NCBI RefSeq assembly: GCF_009765785.1
Contig: NZ_LMUT01000003.1
Location: forward strand, 421,570 to 485,569
DNA from: Granulicella sp. L46
GTDB taxonomy: Bacteria > Acidobacteriota > Terriglobia > Terriglobales > Acidobacteriaceae
DNA length: 64,000 nucleotides
Direction of reading: 5' to 3'
Shown: positions 20,076 to 30,420 of the stretch, in pieces
Layout: each line of letters starts with the position of its first letter
Position numbering within the stretch: the first letter of the stretch is position 1
Translations under genes and position numbers: made by a program
Notes under the pieces: generated by a model
Database searches by the model: none
Seen by the model: only the letters and a program-made list of their open reading frames with translations
What the model was told of the DNA's origin: nothing

Positions 20076-22721
20076 TCAGCCTTCGCGCGTCAATAATGCC
20101 ACCGGAAAATCCCTTAGCAACTCGCCCACCGGCACTTTTCCGCCCTCAACCACCGCACACGTAAGCCGGTTCTTCCACCGCCCCTCCGGAACATCTACGG
20201 CCGTCTCCCCCCAAGCCCTCCCCTCATGCGACCACCGCGGCACCACCGCCAACACACGCTCCCCGCGCCGATACGCAACCACCCGCTCACGCTCCGTCCC
20301 CTCCACGTCCAGCGACGCATACTCCGCCGCCGGTCCAAACCAATCCGGATGCTCCTTCCGCAACAGCAGCGCCTTATGCACCACCCAAAGCTTTGGCAAT
20401 CCCTCGTCTCCGCGCTCCAACACCTGCCCCACCTTCAACAACTGCATCTCCTTCAGCAGTCCAGCACGCCGCTCATAATCCACCGGCCTCCGATTGTCCG
20501 GGTCCACCAGCGAAAAATCCCACAGCTCCCCGCCCTGGTACAGATCGGGAACCCCCGGAGCCGTGTACTTCATCAACGTCTGTGCCAGCGAGTTGGTACG
20601 TCCCGCCGTCGCAATCTCACCGACAAATTTCTCCAGCTCCGCGACAAACTCCTGGTCTCCAAGGATCGCGTCAATATATCCGCTCAATGCATTCTCATAC
20701 TCCGCATTATTCGCGACCCAGCTCGTTCGCACCTTCGCTTCCCGCATCGCCTTCTGCATGTACTCCCGCAGCCGCTCCTCGCTGATCGGCCACACGCCAA
20801 CCAGCGTCTGATAAAGAAACCACTCCGTGCCGGTGTCAATTTGATCGCCACTTCTAAACTTCGCATTGTGCGTGCTCCACCGCCGCACCACCTCTGCAAA
20901 CGTATCCGGCATCTCGGTGAGTACGATCATCCGCGCCCGCACATCATCACTGCGCTTCGTATCATGCGTGCTCAACGCCGTCATCGTCGTCGGAAACGTC
21001 TGCTGCATCCTCACCTGGTAGTTATGAAAATGCTCCAAAGTAAATCCATCACAGTCCGGATCGCCGCCAACCTCATTCATCGCCGCCAACCGGTTCCAGC
21101 AGTAATACGCCGTGTCCTCCACGCCCTTCGCCATCACCGGAGCGGTGAACTGCTGAAAGCGATTGACGAACTCCGTCTCTGTTTTCCCAATCACTTTCAG
21201 CGTCAACACGTCGCGCATAAAGTCGAACAGCCCCCCGTCAATGTCCGCTCGATTTCCCTTCGCGCTCTCGATCGCCCGACGAATTCGCTTGCGATCCTCT
21301 TCTCCAATCTCGTTTCGCTCCGGCACCACGTACGTTCGATACACCGAGAAGCAAGCCGCCACCTCACGAATCGCCCGCCGTATCTCCGCCCGCGTAAAAT
21401 CCCGCTGGTCTCGATTGCTCTCGCAAATATCCACAAACAGCGTCGTCAGCCGATTCACATCGCTGCCCAGCGCCTCCTGCTCCACCGCAATCTTCTTATC
21501 GTGCGCCACCCCAGGAAAATCCGAGTCGTCCCCCGTGAACGCCGTGTAGTGCTCGCCCAGCTTCTTCAGTCCTTCGCGATTCACAAGCACGCCCATCGCG
21601 ATGTTCAGGAAGTCATACCCGCTCGTCCCCTCGATCGGCCAATCCTCGCGCAGCCACTCGCCCGGCTCCAAGATCTTCTCCCCAACAATCCAAGCCTCCG
21701 GCGCGCGCTCCCGCAGCCGCTCAAAGTATTGCTTCGGATCCCTCAATCCATCGGGATGATCCACACGCACACCATCCAGCAGGCCCTGCTTCAACCACTT
21801 CAAAATCAGCGCATGCGTCTCATCAAACACAAACTCGCGCTCCACCCTCAGCCCGATCAGCGTATTCACATCAAAGAAGCGCCGATACCCCAACTGCTGG
21901 TCCGCTGTCCTCCAATACGCCAGCCGATAGAACTGCTGCGACAAAAACTCATCCAGCGCGTCAACACTGCTATTCACCTCGCTCACCACGCGATCGATCG
22001 CCTCCGACACATCCGCGTCCTCACGGCACAAGCGATCCAGCAACCCAACCACCACTTTCTTATCCCGATGCCGTGCCAATATCGTCCGGCGATCCCAGAA
22101 GTCAGGCGACGGCAATCGCGCAAAGCTCGCACTCGCAAAACTCAACGCATCACTCTTTGCATACTCCGCGGCCTTTCCCAAAATAATCGACAGGCTTGCC
22201 GGCGAAACCGGAAATGTCTGCCCCGCCGCCTCCACCGTAAACCGTGCGCCTTTGCGCTTCACCACCACTTTCCCCGCGCTCAACGCCCGCCCATACTGCT
22301 CCGCCAGGATCGGCACCAACACCTTGTCCCGCAACCGTTCTTCAGACGAATTCCAATCGATATCAAAGAAGCTCGCATAGCGGCTGTTCGTGCCGTTCTC
22401 CAGCACATCCCACCAATACTTATTCTCCGCGCCTAGACTCATGTGATTCGGAACAATATCCAGCACCTGTCCCAGCCCGCACTTCTCCAGCCGCTTGCAG
22501 AAGCGCTCATGCGCCTGCGCGCCGCCCAGTTCCTCATTCACCCTGCGATGATCCACCACGTCATAGCCGTGCATGCTTCCCGGCGCCGCCTGCAGATACG
22601 GCGAGCAGTACACGTGCGTCACCCCAAGCGTCTTCAAATACTCCACAATCGCCGCAGCATCGTCGAACGTAAACTCTCGATGCAGTTGCAGACGGTAGGT
22701 CGAACCCGGCACACGCCTCAT
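20076..22721 (-). CDS. treY: Malto-oligosyltrehalose synthase
   Basis: Isomerises the reducing-end alpha-1,4 bond of maltodextrins to the alpha,alpha-1,1 bond. The 881 residues begin with the TreY hallmark PGSTYRLQLHREFTFDDA and HVYCSPYLQAAPGSMHGYDVVDH. GVRVDHPDGLRDP carries the nucleophile, WIVGEKILEPGE the acid/base Glu, and TMTALSTHDTKRSDDVRARM the late motif. A TAPGVPDLYQGGE segment near the end is also typical. AGGAG lies upstream of the ATG. It works directly with the adjacent treZ. Confidence 0.96.
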   Translation of the reverse strand: MRRVPGSTYRLQLHREFTFDDAAAIVEYLKTLGVTHVYCSPYLQAAPGSMHGYDVVDHRRVNEELGGAQAHERFCKRLEKCGLGQVLDIVPNHMSLGAENKYWWDVLENGTNSRYASFFDIDWNSSEERLRDKVLVPILAEQYGRALSAGKVVVKRKGARFTVEAAGQTFPVSPASLSIILGKAAEYAKSDALSFASASFARLPSPDFWDRRTILARHRDKKVVVGLLDRLCREDADVSEAIDRVVSEVNSSVDALDEFLSQQFYRLAYWRTADQQLGYRRFFDVNTLIGLRVEREFVFDETHALILKWLKQGLLDGVRVDHPDGLRDPKQYFERLRERAPEAWIVGEKILEPGEWLREDWPIEGTSGYDFLNIAMGVLVNREGLKKLGEHYTAFTGDDSDFPGVAHDKKIAVEQEALGSDVNRLTTLFVDICESNRDQRDFTRAEIRRAIREVAACFSVYRTYVVPERNEIGEEDRKRIRRAIESAKGNRADIDGGLFDFMRDVLTLKVIGKTETEFVNRFQQFTAPVMAKGVEDTAYYCWNRLAAMNEVGGDPDCDGFTLEHFHNYQVRMQQTFPTTMTALSTHDTKRSDDVRARMIVLTEMPDTFAEVVRRWSTHNAKFRSGDQIDTGTEWFLYQTLVGVWPISEERLREYMQKAMREAKVRTSWVANNAEYENALSGYIDAILGDQEFVAELEKFVGEIATAGRTNSLAQTLMKYTAPGVPDLYQGGELWDFSLVDPDNRRPVDYERRAGLLKEMQLLKVGQVLERGDEGLPKLWVVHKALLLRKEHPDWFGPAAEYASLDVEGTERERVVAYRRGERVLAVVPRWSHEGRAWGETAVDVPEGRWKNRLTCAVVEGGKVPVGELLRDFPVALLTREG

Positions 22722-22814
22722 ACCTTATCTGCTCCTCACATCATGATGAGTTTAGTTCTGTCGGTTAATAGACCCAAAATGCGAGTGTCAGGTTGCACCA
22801 ATCGCAGCCCTGCA

Positions 22815-24626
22815 TCACGCTTTCGCGTTGTACGGCTCCGGCGTCCATTGGCCCGATAGCGTAAACGCTGCGTGCGTAAGAGCAATATGCGATAGCGCTT
22901 GCGGAAAGTTGCCCAGCATGCGCTTATCCTGCACATCGTACTCTTCGCTTAGCAGACCGACATCATTGCGCAGTGCCAGCAGCCGATCAAACATCTCGGT
23001 CGCTTCTTGCTTGCGATTAATCAACCACAAGCAGGTCACCATCCAGAAGCTGCACGCCAGGAAGGTTCCCTCGCCGCCCTTCAATCCATCCGAACTCTTA
23101 CCCGGATCATACCGCTGCACCAGCCCATCCTTCATCAAGCCCTTCTGAATCGCTTCGATCGTCCCCACAATGCGCGGATCGTCCATCGGCAAAAATCCCA
23201 CCAGCGCCAACCGCAGACACGACGCATCCAGCGCCTTCGATCCATAACTCTGCGTAAAGGAGTTCAGCTTCTTGTTAAATCCCTTCGCGCAAATCTCCGT
23301 ATGCAACAAATCGCGATTCTTGCGCCAGCGCTTCACATCACCAACTCCGTCGAAGTGTTCATGCCGCTTCACCGCCCGGTCCAGCGCCATCCACGCCATC
23401 ACCTTGCTATGTACAAAGTGCTTTGCACCTCCGCGCGTCTCCCAAATCCCCTCATCCGGCAGCGTCCATACATGGCAAAGATGATCAATCAACGTTGCCT
23501 CCAACTCCATCGACGAACTACGCAGTTCATTCTCCGCCTCCGGTGTCCTACTCAGCGCCACCGAAACTTCGCCATATACATCCAGCTGGAATTGTTGAGA
23601 GGCCGCATTCCCAATGCGTACTGGCTTCGAGTTCTCGTAGCCCGGCAGCCAATCCAACTCCCACTCCGGCAGTCGTCTCTCGCCCTTGATGCCGTACAGG
23701 CTCTGTATCTGACCCGGCGATCCCGCAATCGCACGCAGCAGCCATACCCTCCACGCCACCGCCTCCTCCGTATACCCAGCACGCATCAATACCAGCAGCG
23801 TGAAAGACGTATCCCGCAGCCAGCAAAACCGATAATCCCAATTTCTTTCCCCACCAATTCTCTCCGGCAGCCCCGCCGTTACCGCGGCCACAACGCCCCC
23901 TGTCGGCCGATACGTCATCGCCTTCAGCGTCATCAGGCTGCGCTTCACTGCCTCCGCATATTGCCCCTTGTACGCGCCGCGGTCCGTCCACTCACACCAG
24001 TAGTCGTGCGTATCCTTGAGCGCGTCCTCTGGATTGATCGGATCAGGCACAGCCTCGAACGAGTTTCCATACGTCAGCGTGAAACAAACTTTATCGCCCG
24101 TACGAACCACAAAGTCGCTCACCGTCTTCAGGTCTTCACCCTTCAACTCAGCCGGTTTGCCGGTCAAGCACTGGCTGCGCAGCACCGCTAGATCCGGCCC
24201 TGCCACTGCATGCAACTCGTCACCATGCTTTGTCACCCACGGAACCGTCAACCCGTAATCAAATCGCAGCACCATGTCCATGTGCATCTTCACCCGGCCG
24301 CTCACCCCGCGCACCATCCGCACCACATCCGAATGCTTTCCCCGCGGCGGCATAAAATCCGTCAGACAAACCTCTCCCTGCTTGGTCACAAACGTGGTTT
24401 CGACAATCATCGTCCCCGGCTGATACTCCCGGCGCACCTCCACCACATCCTCAACCGGGCGAATCCTCCAGAACCCGTTCTCCGCCGTCCCCAGCAGCGC
24501 CGCGAAACACGCCGCCGAAGAAAAGTTCGGCCAGCACAACCAGTCGATCGATCCATCGCGGCTCACCAGGGCTCCGGTCTCGCAATCCCCGATCAAGGCG
24601 TAGTCTTCAATCTGCGCGCCATGCAA
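22815..24626 (-). CDS. GH15 glycosidase (trehalase or glucoamylase type)
   Basis: An about 600-residue cytoplasmic inverting glycosidase. The family start QIEDYALIGDCETGALVSR is followed by DGSIDWLCWPNFSSAACF, and the (alpha/alpha)6 barrel has WDYRFCWLRDTSFTL and the catalytic acid region LPDEGIWETRGG. Bacterial members include true trehalases, which suits this locus, but glucan-1,4-alpha-glucosidase is equally possible. The start is uncertain: I chose TTG at 24626, near the family start. The frame stays open back to 25088, but that part is antisense to glgE and lacks GH15 similarity. GGAGGA at 24651-24656 has no good start at normal spacing. Confidence 0.9.
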   Translation of the reverse strand: MHGAQIEDYALIGDCETGALVSRDGSIDWLCWPNFSSAACFAALLGTAENGFWRIRPVEDVVEVRREYQPGTMIVETTFVTKQGEVCLTDFMPPRGKHSDVVRMVRGVSGRVKMHMDMVLRFDYGLTVPWVTKHGDELHAVAGPDLAVLRSQCLTGKPAELKGEDLKTVSDFVVRTGDKVCFTLTYGNSFEAVPDPINPEDALKDTHDYWCEWTDRGAYKGQYAEAVKRSLMTLKAMTYRPTGGVVAAVTAGLPERIGGERNWDYRFCWLRDTSFTLLVLMRAGYTEEAVAWRVWLLRAIAGSPGQIQSLYGIKGERRLPEWELDWLPGYENSKPVRIGNAASQQFQLDVYGEVSVALSRTPEAENELRSSSMELEATLIDHLCHVWTLPDEGIWETRGGAKHFVHSKVMAWMALDRAVKRHEHFDGVGDVKRWRKNRDLLHTEICAKGFNKKLNSFTQSYGSKALDASCLRLALVGFLPMDDPRIVGTIEAIQKGLMKDGLVQRYDPGKSSDGLKGGEGTFLACSFWMVTCLWLINRKQEATEMFDRLLALRNDVGLLSEEYDVQDKRMLGNFPQALSHIALTHAAFTLSGQWTPEPYNAKA

Positions 24627-24920
24627 TGGCAGCTTCTTCTTGCTGAAAAATCCTCCGGACAAGGTTTCCTCCAAAAATCCTTGAAAAATAAATGAACAAT
24701 TCGTGGCGCAAGCCAGCCCCGTCTTCCACAACGCGTCTACAACCAGTCCCACCCTCACAGCATCCGTCCATCCAGAGACCAACGGGACGGTGGAATCGCT
24801 AGCACCCTCTGCCGAGTACTTCGACGTTGTACGCAATTGGATGCACATCCACCTCCCGGCGTCGTACCCCCGCGCACATCCACTACCATGTGTATAGATC
24901 GCAAAGGAGTTGCACCGCGC
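24627..24920. promoter_or_regulatory. Divergent promoter region of the trehalose/alpha-glucan locus
   Basis: These 294 bases separate the oppositely transcribed GH15 and glgE starts, so both arms of the locus must be driven from here or from sites inside. AAAGGAG at 24903-24909 is the glgE ribosome-binding site. I see no clear -35/-10 pair and no obvious operator palindrome. Confidence 0.5.
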
Positions 24921-26933
24921 ATGAAACCCAGCGAAGGCCGCAAGAGAATCGTCATCGAAGAGATCCAGCCATCCGTGAACGACGGCCGCTATCCCGCCAA
25001 GCGCATCCTCGGCGACCAGGTCGAAGTCACCGCCGCCATCTTCGGCGATGGCCACGATCACGTCGCCGCGCGTCTTCTTTATCGCCACGCCTCGCAGCGC
25101 AAATGGAGCGCCGTCCCCTTCGCCGAAATCAACAACGATCGCTGGACCGCCACATTCCTCGCCGGCTCACCCGACGATCCTTCCAAGTTAGGCCTGTGGT
25201 ACTTCACAATCGAAGCTTGGATAGACCACTTCGACACCTGGATCCACGACCTCGCAAAGCGCCTCGCTGCTCAAACCGATTCCGCGCAAGACATCCCCCT
25301 CGCCTTCCGCATCGGTGCCCTCCACTTCGAAGCCGCAGCCGCCCGTGCCAAAGGTAACGACGCAAAAAAACTCACCGCCGCCGCCGCCAACCTTCGCACC
25401 CTCGCCGACGCCAACCTCGCCCTCTACGACACCCCAATAACGCCCGACCTCATCGCCCTCGTCGCGAAATATCCCGACTTCAGCTTCGCCACCAAACACA
25501 CCCCCGAACTCCCTCTCTGGATCGATCGCGAGCGCGCCCGCTTCTCCTCCTGGTACGAACTCTTCCCCCGCTCCGCAGGCCCAACCGGCCAACACGGCAC
25601 CTTCCGCGACGTAGCCACCCGCGTCCCCGAAATCGCCTCGATGGGCTTCGACGTCCTCTACATGCCGCCCATCCACCCCATCGGCCACGCCTTCCGCAAA
25701 GGCCGCAACAACTCCACCACCCCCGAGCCCAACGACGTCGGCAGTCCCTGGGCAATTGGTTCCGCGGAAGGCGGCCACACCGCCATCCTCCCCGCCCTCG
25801 GCACCTTCGCCGACTTCGATGCCCTCGTCGAAACTGCCCGCAACCACAGCATCGACATCGCCCTTGACATCGCTTTCCAGTGCAGCCCCGACCACCCCTG
25901 GGTCACCGAGCATCCCACGTGGTTCTCGCACCGCCCCGACGGCACCATCCAGTACGCCGAAAATCCTCCAAAAAAATATCAGGACATCTACCCGCTCAAC
26001 TTCGAGTCACCCGACTGGCGCGGCCTTTGGGACGCCCTTCACAACGTCTTCAAGTTCTGGGTCGACCGCGGCGTCCGTGTCTTCCGCGTCGACAACCCCC
26101 ACACCAAGGCCCTCCCCTTCTGGCAGTGGTGCATCGCCGAAGTCCAAAAGACCACCCCTGACGCCCTCTTCCTCGCCGAAGCCTTCACCCGCCCCCACGT
26201 CATGTACTCGCTCGCCAAGGCCGGCTTCACCCAGTCCTACACCTACTTCACCTGGCGCACCACCAAGGCGAACCTCACCGAGTACTTCGAAGAAATCTGC
26301 AACCCACCCGTCTCCGATTTCTTCCGGCCCAACGTCTGGCCCAACACCCCCGACATCCTCCACGCCCAATTTCAAATCGCCGACCTCGCCCAACGCCGCG
26401 CCATCTTCCGGCAGCGCGTCATCCTCGCCACCACGCTCTCAGCCAACTACGGCATCTACGGCCCCGCCTACGAATTGCTGGAAGGCCGCCCAGCGAAACC
26501 CTCACCCGGCAAGACCAGCAGCGAAGAATATCTCGACAGCGAAAAGTATCAACTCCGTACCTGGGACCGCACCGATCCCAACTCCATCGCCCCCCTCATC
26601 GCCGACCTCAACCACATCCGCCGCAACAACCCCGCCCTCCAGCGCAACGAAAACCTCCACTTCCACACCGTCCCGAACGACAACCTCATCGTCTATTCAA
26701 AATCCACCGCCGACCACACCAACACCATCCTCACCGTAGTCAACCTGGACCCCCTCAACACGCAATCCGCAATGATCACCCTGGCCCTCGACAAGCTCAA
26801 CCTCCCCTGGGAGGCCACCTACACCGTAGAAGACCTCCTCACCCAAGCGCACTACACCTGGCACGGCCCCACCAACTACGTCTCCCTAACCCCCACGGCC
26901 ACCGCCCACATCTTCCGCATCCTCCGCACCTGA
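24921..26933 (+). CDS. glgE: Maltosyltransferase GlgE (alpha-1,4-glucan:maltose-1-phosphate)
   Basis: Extends alpha-1,4-glucan by two glucose units from maltose-1-phosphate. Starting at ATG 24921 (AAAGGAG 11 bases upstream) gives 670 residues beginning MKPSEGRKRIVIEEI. GlgE signatures are GFDVLYMPPIHPIGHAFRKGRNN, DNPHTKALPFWQW with the nucleophile Asp, and LFLAEAFTRP with the acid Glu. The N-terminal domain (1-200) is the helical/beta-sandwich dimer region of GH13_3. Its donor comes from the maltokinase domain encoded by the next gene, 88 bases downstream. No glgB or glgM is visible here. Confidence 0.96.
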   Translation: MKPSEGRKRIVIEEIQPSVNDGRYPAKRILGDQVEVTAAIFGDGHDHVAARLLYRHASQRKWSAVPFAEINNDRWTATFLAGSPDDPSKLGLWYFTIEAWIDHFDTWIHDLAKRLAAQTDSAQDIPLAFRIGALHFEAAAARAKGNDAKKLTAAAANLRTLADANLALYDTPITPDLIALVAKYPDFSFATKHTPELPLWIDRERARFSSWYELFPRSAGPTGQHGTFRDVATRVPEIASMGFDVLYMPPIHPIGHAFRKGRNNSTTPEPNDVGSPWAIGSAEGGHTAILPALGTFADFDALVETARNHSIDIALDIAFQCSPDHPWVTEHPTWFSHRPDGTIQYAENPPKKYQDIYPLNFESPDWRGLWDALHNVFKFWVDRGVRVFRVDNPHTKALPFWQWCIAEVQKTTPDALFLAEAFTRPHVMYSLAKAGFTQSYTYFTWRTTKANLTEYFEEICNPPVSDFFRPNVWPNTPDILHAQFQIADLAQRRAIFRQRVILATTLSANYGIYGPAYELLEGRPAKPSPGKTSSEEYLDSEKYQLRTWDRTDPNSIAPLIADLNHIRRNNPALQRNENLHFHTVPNDNLIVYSKSTADHTNTILTVVNLDPLNTQSAMITLALDKLNLPWEATYTVEDLLTQAHYTWHGPTNYVSLTPTATAHIFRILRT

Positions 26934-27021
26934 TAGCTCATACTCGAACCTGCGGCCACCCGAGTAACTCGGCCCTGCATCCAACCGCAAAGATGCCAAT
27001 CACCCAAGAGGCAACCCGCAC

Positions 27022-30000
27022 GTGAAGAAGCCCTGCAGCGCCACCGACCCGCTCTGGTACAAAGACGCGATCATCTACGAGCTCCACGTCCGCGCATTCG
27101 CCGACTCCAACGCCGACGGCATCGGCGACTTCCAGGGCCTCATCTCCAAACTCGACTACCTTCAGGAGCTCGGCGTCACCTGCCTCTGGCTCCTCCCCTT
27201 CTTCCCCTCGCCCCTCCGCGACGACGGCTACGACATCGCCAACTACACCGACGTCAACCCCTCCTACGGCACCATCGCCGACTTTCAGGAATTCCTCAAC
27301 GAAGCCCACGCGCGCAACATGCAGGTCATGATCGAGCTCGTCATCAACCACACCTCCGATCAACATCCCTGGTTTCAGCGCGCCCGCCACGCCCCCAAAG
27401 ATTCACCCGACCGCAACATGTACGTCTGGTCCGACACCGATAAAAAGTTCGACGGCGTTCGCATCATCTTTACCGACACCGAAAAGTCCAACTGGACCTG
27501 GGACGAAGTCGCCCAGCAGTACTACTGGCACCGCTTCTTCGCCCACCAGCCCGACCTCAACTTCGATAACCCCCGCGTCATGGAAGAAGTCCTCAATGCC
27601 ATGCGCTTCTGGATGGACATGGGCGTCGACGGCCTCCGTCTCGACGCGATCCCCTACCTCATCGAACGCGACGGGACGTCCTGCGAAAATGTGCCCGAGA
27701 CCCACCTCCTCATCAAGCACATCCGCTCTGTCATGGAGGCTGAATACGAGAACCGCCTCATCCTCGCCGAAGCCAACATGTGGCCCGCCGACGTTCGCCC
27801 TTACTTCGGTGATGGCGACGAATGCAACATGGCCTTCCACTTCCCGTTGATGCCGCGCATCTACATGGCGCTCCGCCAGGAAGACCGTCTTCCCATCACC
27901 GACATCATGGCACAGACACCCGCCATCCCCGACAACTGCCAGTGGGGCCTCTTCCTCCGCAATCACGACGAGCTCACCCTCGAGATGGTCACCGACGACG
28001 AGCGCGACTACATGAACCTCGCCTACGCCGCAGACACCCGCATGCGCATCAACGTCGGAATCCGCCGCCGCCTCGCCCCACTCGTCGACAACAACCGCCG
28101 CCGCATCGAGCTCCTCAACTCCCTCCTTCTCAGCTTCCCCGGCACGCCCATCATGTACTACGGCGACGAAATCGGTATGGGCGACAACATCTATCTCGGC
28201 GACCGCAACGGCGTCCGCACGCCCATGCAGTGGAACTCCGACCGCAACGCCGGCTTCAGCAAAGCCGTCCCCGCCAAGCTCTACTTCCCCGTCATCATGG
28301 ACCCCATCTGGGGCTATCAGGCGATTAATGTAGAAGCCCAACAAAGCGACGCGTCCTCCCTCCTCCACTGGACGCGCAACATGATCGCGCTGCGCAAAAT
28401 CTTCCAGGTCTTCGGCCGCGGCACCCTCGAATTCCTCCACCCCGAAAACCGAAAAGTCCTCGCCTACATCCGCGAATATAAAGAGACCACCGAACTCGGT
28501 GAAGAACTTGCCGGCGGCCACAGTGAAACCGTCCTCTGCGTAGCCAACCTCTCCCGCTTCGCCCAGCCCGTAGCCCTGGACCTCGCTAAGTACAACGGCC
28601 GCCAGCCCGTCGAGATGCTCGGCTACGTCCCTTTCCCCATCGTCAACGAAACGCCCTACGCCATCACGCTCGCCCCCTACAGCTTCTTCTGGCTCGAGCT
28701 CCAGCCCGCCCCCGCCCGTCCCTCCGACCCCATCGTCGACCTCCTCCAGGAATCCGTCGCAACCCCCTCAACTCCCGCCACACCCGAAAAGCCGCGCACC
28801 CTCGTCTCCGTCCTCAAAGACTTCGGCGCCAACCTCGACAGCGCCCTCCCCGTCTACATCGCGAAGCAGCGCTGGTTCGGCGGCAAGTCTCGCACCATCC
28901 GTTCTGCGCGCATCGCCTCCACCACCTCCATCGACGCCGCCTCCCTCATCGCTCTCGTCGAAATCACCTACACCGACGCCTCCACCGACCTCTATCAACT
29001 CCCTCTCGCGCTGGCAACCGAAGCCGACGCCGCCACCCTCCAAACCTCCTCCCCCAACGCCGTCATCACCTCCCTCGACAACGCCGCGCTCATCGACGCC
29101 TCCGCCAGCCCCACGTTCCGCGCCGCCCTCCTCAACACCATCATCAACACGGCCAGAACTCCGGGTGCCTCATCTTCGTCGATAGTTTCATCATCGACGA
29201 AGGCGGGTGAACCACCACAACCCTCCATCCCCAACATCACCGCCAACCACTCCGCAGCACTCGACCCCGCGCGCCTAGCCGACCTTCCCTCCCGTCTCGG
29301 TGCCGCCGAGCAATCCAACACCAGCATCCTCTACGACGACCTCGCCATCCTCAAGATCTTCCGCCGCGTAACCAACGGCGAAAACCCCGACGTAGAAATC
29401 GGCCGCTTCCTTACCGAAGTCGCCCACTTCGACCACATCCCCGCCTACCTCGGCGACCTCCACCTCACCACCGACTCCACCACCCTCGCCTTCCTCCAAA
29501 CCTTCGCCCCCAACCTCGGCGACGGCTGGGCCTGGACCCTAGCCGACCTTGACCGCTTCTTCACCGAAATCGCCACCCTCCCCGCCCCCGCTCCCGAAGC
29601 CATCCGCCAACACGCCGCCAGCTATCTCGACGCCGCCGCCCTCCTGGGCCAACGCACCGCAGAACTTCACCTAGCCCTCGCCACCCCGACAAACGACCCC
29701 GCATTCGCCGCCGTCCCCACCACCCCCGAAGACCTGGCCAGCGACCGCGAGCGCATTCACCACCAAGTCACCACCGCGCTCGACGCCCTCCAATCCGCTC
29801 TAAAATCCTCCACCACGCTAACCCCCGAAGTCGCCGCCCTCGCCACCGAACTCCTCGCCCACCGCGACGACCTCCTCGCCCGCGTAGCCTCCCTCAATGG
29901 CGACCCCGACCGCTTCGGCCAGCGCATCCGCATCCACGGCGACTACCATCTCGGCCAAATCCTTCGCACCCAATCCAAAACCTCCGCCGACTTCCTCATC

Positions 30001-30378
30001 ATCGACTTCGAAGGAGAGCCCGCGCGCTCCCTCGCCGACCGCCGCAAGAAACAATCCCCCCTCCGCGACGTAGCCGGCGTGCTCCGCAGCTTCAGCTACG
30101 CCGCCCGCACCGCCCTCCAAACCGCCAACCCCGCCAACCCCAATCTCAAAGCCTGGGCCTCCGCCTGGGAGACAGCTGTCACCGCCGCCTTCCTCCACGC
30201 CTACACCTCCACTATCGCGACCAACCCCGCGCTCCTCCCGCAAGACACCACCACCGCCATCAACGCGCTCCTACTAGAAAAAGCCTCCTACGAAGTTCTC
30301 TACGAGCTCAACAATCGCCCCACCTGGCTGGCCATACCCCTGGAAGGTCTTCTCGCCATCGCACGCAGCGGCGCATAA
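27022..30378 (+). CDS. treS: Trehalose synthase/maltokinase fusion (TreS-Mak)
   Basis: A 1118-residue bifunctional protein. Residues about 1-565 are TreS (GH13_16), interconverting trehalose and maltose: [66 protein letters not shown]. After a Pro-rich linker (about 565-605) comes maltokinase/Pep2, which phosphorylates maltose to maltose-1-phosphate: [15 protein letters not shown] at its start, the Brenner-like HGDYHLGQI near residue 975, then [28 protein letters not shown] start with weak upstream signal. Fusing the two directs trehalose into GlgE. Confidence 0.96.
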   Translation: MKKPCSATDPLWYKDAIIYELHVRAFADSNADGIGDFQGLISKLDYLQELGVTCLWLLPFFPSPLRDDGYDIANYTDVNPSYGTIADFQEFLNEAHARNMQVMIELVINHTSDQHPWFQRARHAPKDSPDRNMYVWSDTDKKFDGVRIIFTDTEKSNWTWDEVAQQYYWHRFFAHQPDLNFDNPRVMEEVLNAMRFWMDMGVDGLRLDAIPYLIERDGTSCENVPETHLLIKHIRSVMEAEYENRLILAEANMWPADVRPYFGDGDECNMAFHFPLMPRIYMALRQEDRLPITDIMAQTPAIPDNCQWGLFLRNHDELTLEMVTDDERDYMNLAYAADTRMRINVGIRRRLAPLVDNNRRRIELLNSLLLSFPGTPIMYYGDEIGMGDNIYLGDRNGVRTPMQWNSDRNAGFSKAVPAKLYFPVIMDPIWGYQAINVEAQQSDASSLLHWTRNMIALRKIFQVFGRGTLEFLHPENRKVLAYIREYKETTELGEELAGGHSETVLCVANLSRFAQPVALDLAKYNGRQPVEMLGYVPFPIVNETPYAITLAPYSFFWLELQPAPARPSDPIVDLLQESVATPSTPATPEKPRTLVSVLKDFGANLDSALPVYIAKQRWFGGKSRTIRSARIASTTSIDAASLIALVEITYTDASTDLYQLPLALATEADAATLQTSSPNAVITSLDNAALIDASASPTFRAALLNTIINTARTPGASSSSIVSSSTKAGEPPQPSIPNITANHSAALDPARLADLPSRLGAAEQSNTSILYDDLAILKIFRRVTNGENPDVEIGRFLTEVAHFDHIPAYLGDLHLTTDSTTLAFLQTFAPNLGDGWAWTLADLDRFFTEIATLPAPAPEAIRQHAASYLDAAALLGQRTAELHLALATPTNDPAFAAVPTTPEDLASDRERIHHQVTTALDALQSALKSSTTLTPEVAALATELLAHRDDLLARVASLNGDPDRFGQRIRIHGDYHLGQILRTQSKTSADFLIIDFEGEPARSLADRRKKQSPLRDVAGVLRSFSYAARTALQTANPANPNLKAWASAWETAVTAAFLHAYTSTIATNPALLPQDTTTAINALLLEKASYEVLYELNNRPTWLAIPLEGLLAIARSGA

Positions 30379-30420
30379 TCACTGCAGCGTCTCATATCTT
30401 TAATACTCGGCTCCCAATCC

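Noticed and set aside
20226-22436. Plus-strand open frame of 736 codons opposite treY
   Set aside because: Shadow of an unambiguous treY; composition dominated by Arg, His, Leu and Pro.
24627-25088. N-terminal extension of the GH15 protein
   Set aside because: Lies antisense to glgE and its ribosome-binding site and has no GH15 similarity; the family sequence starts near 24626.
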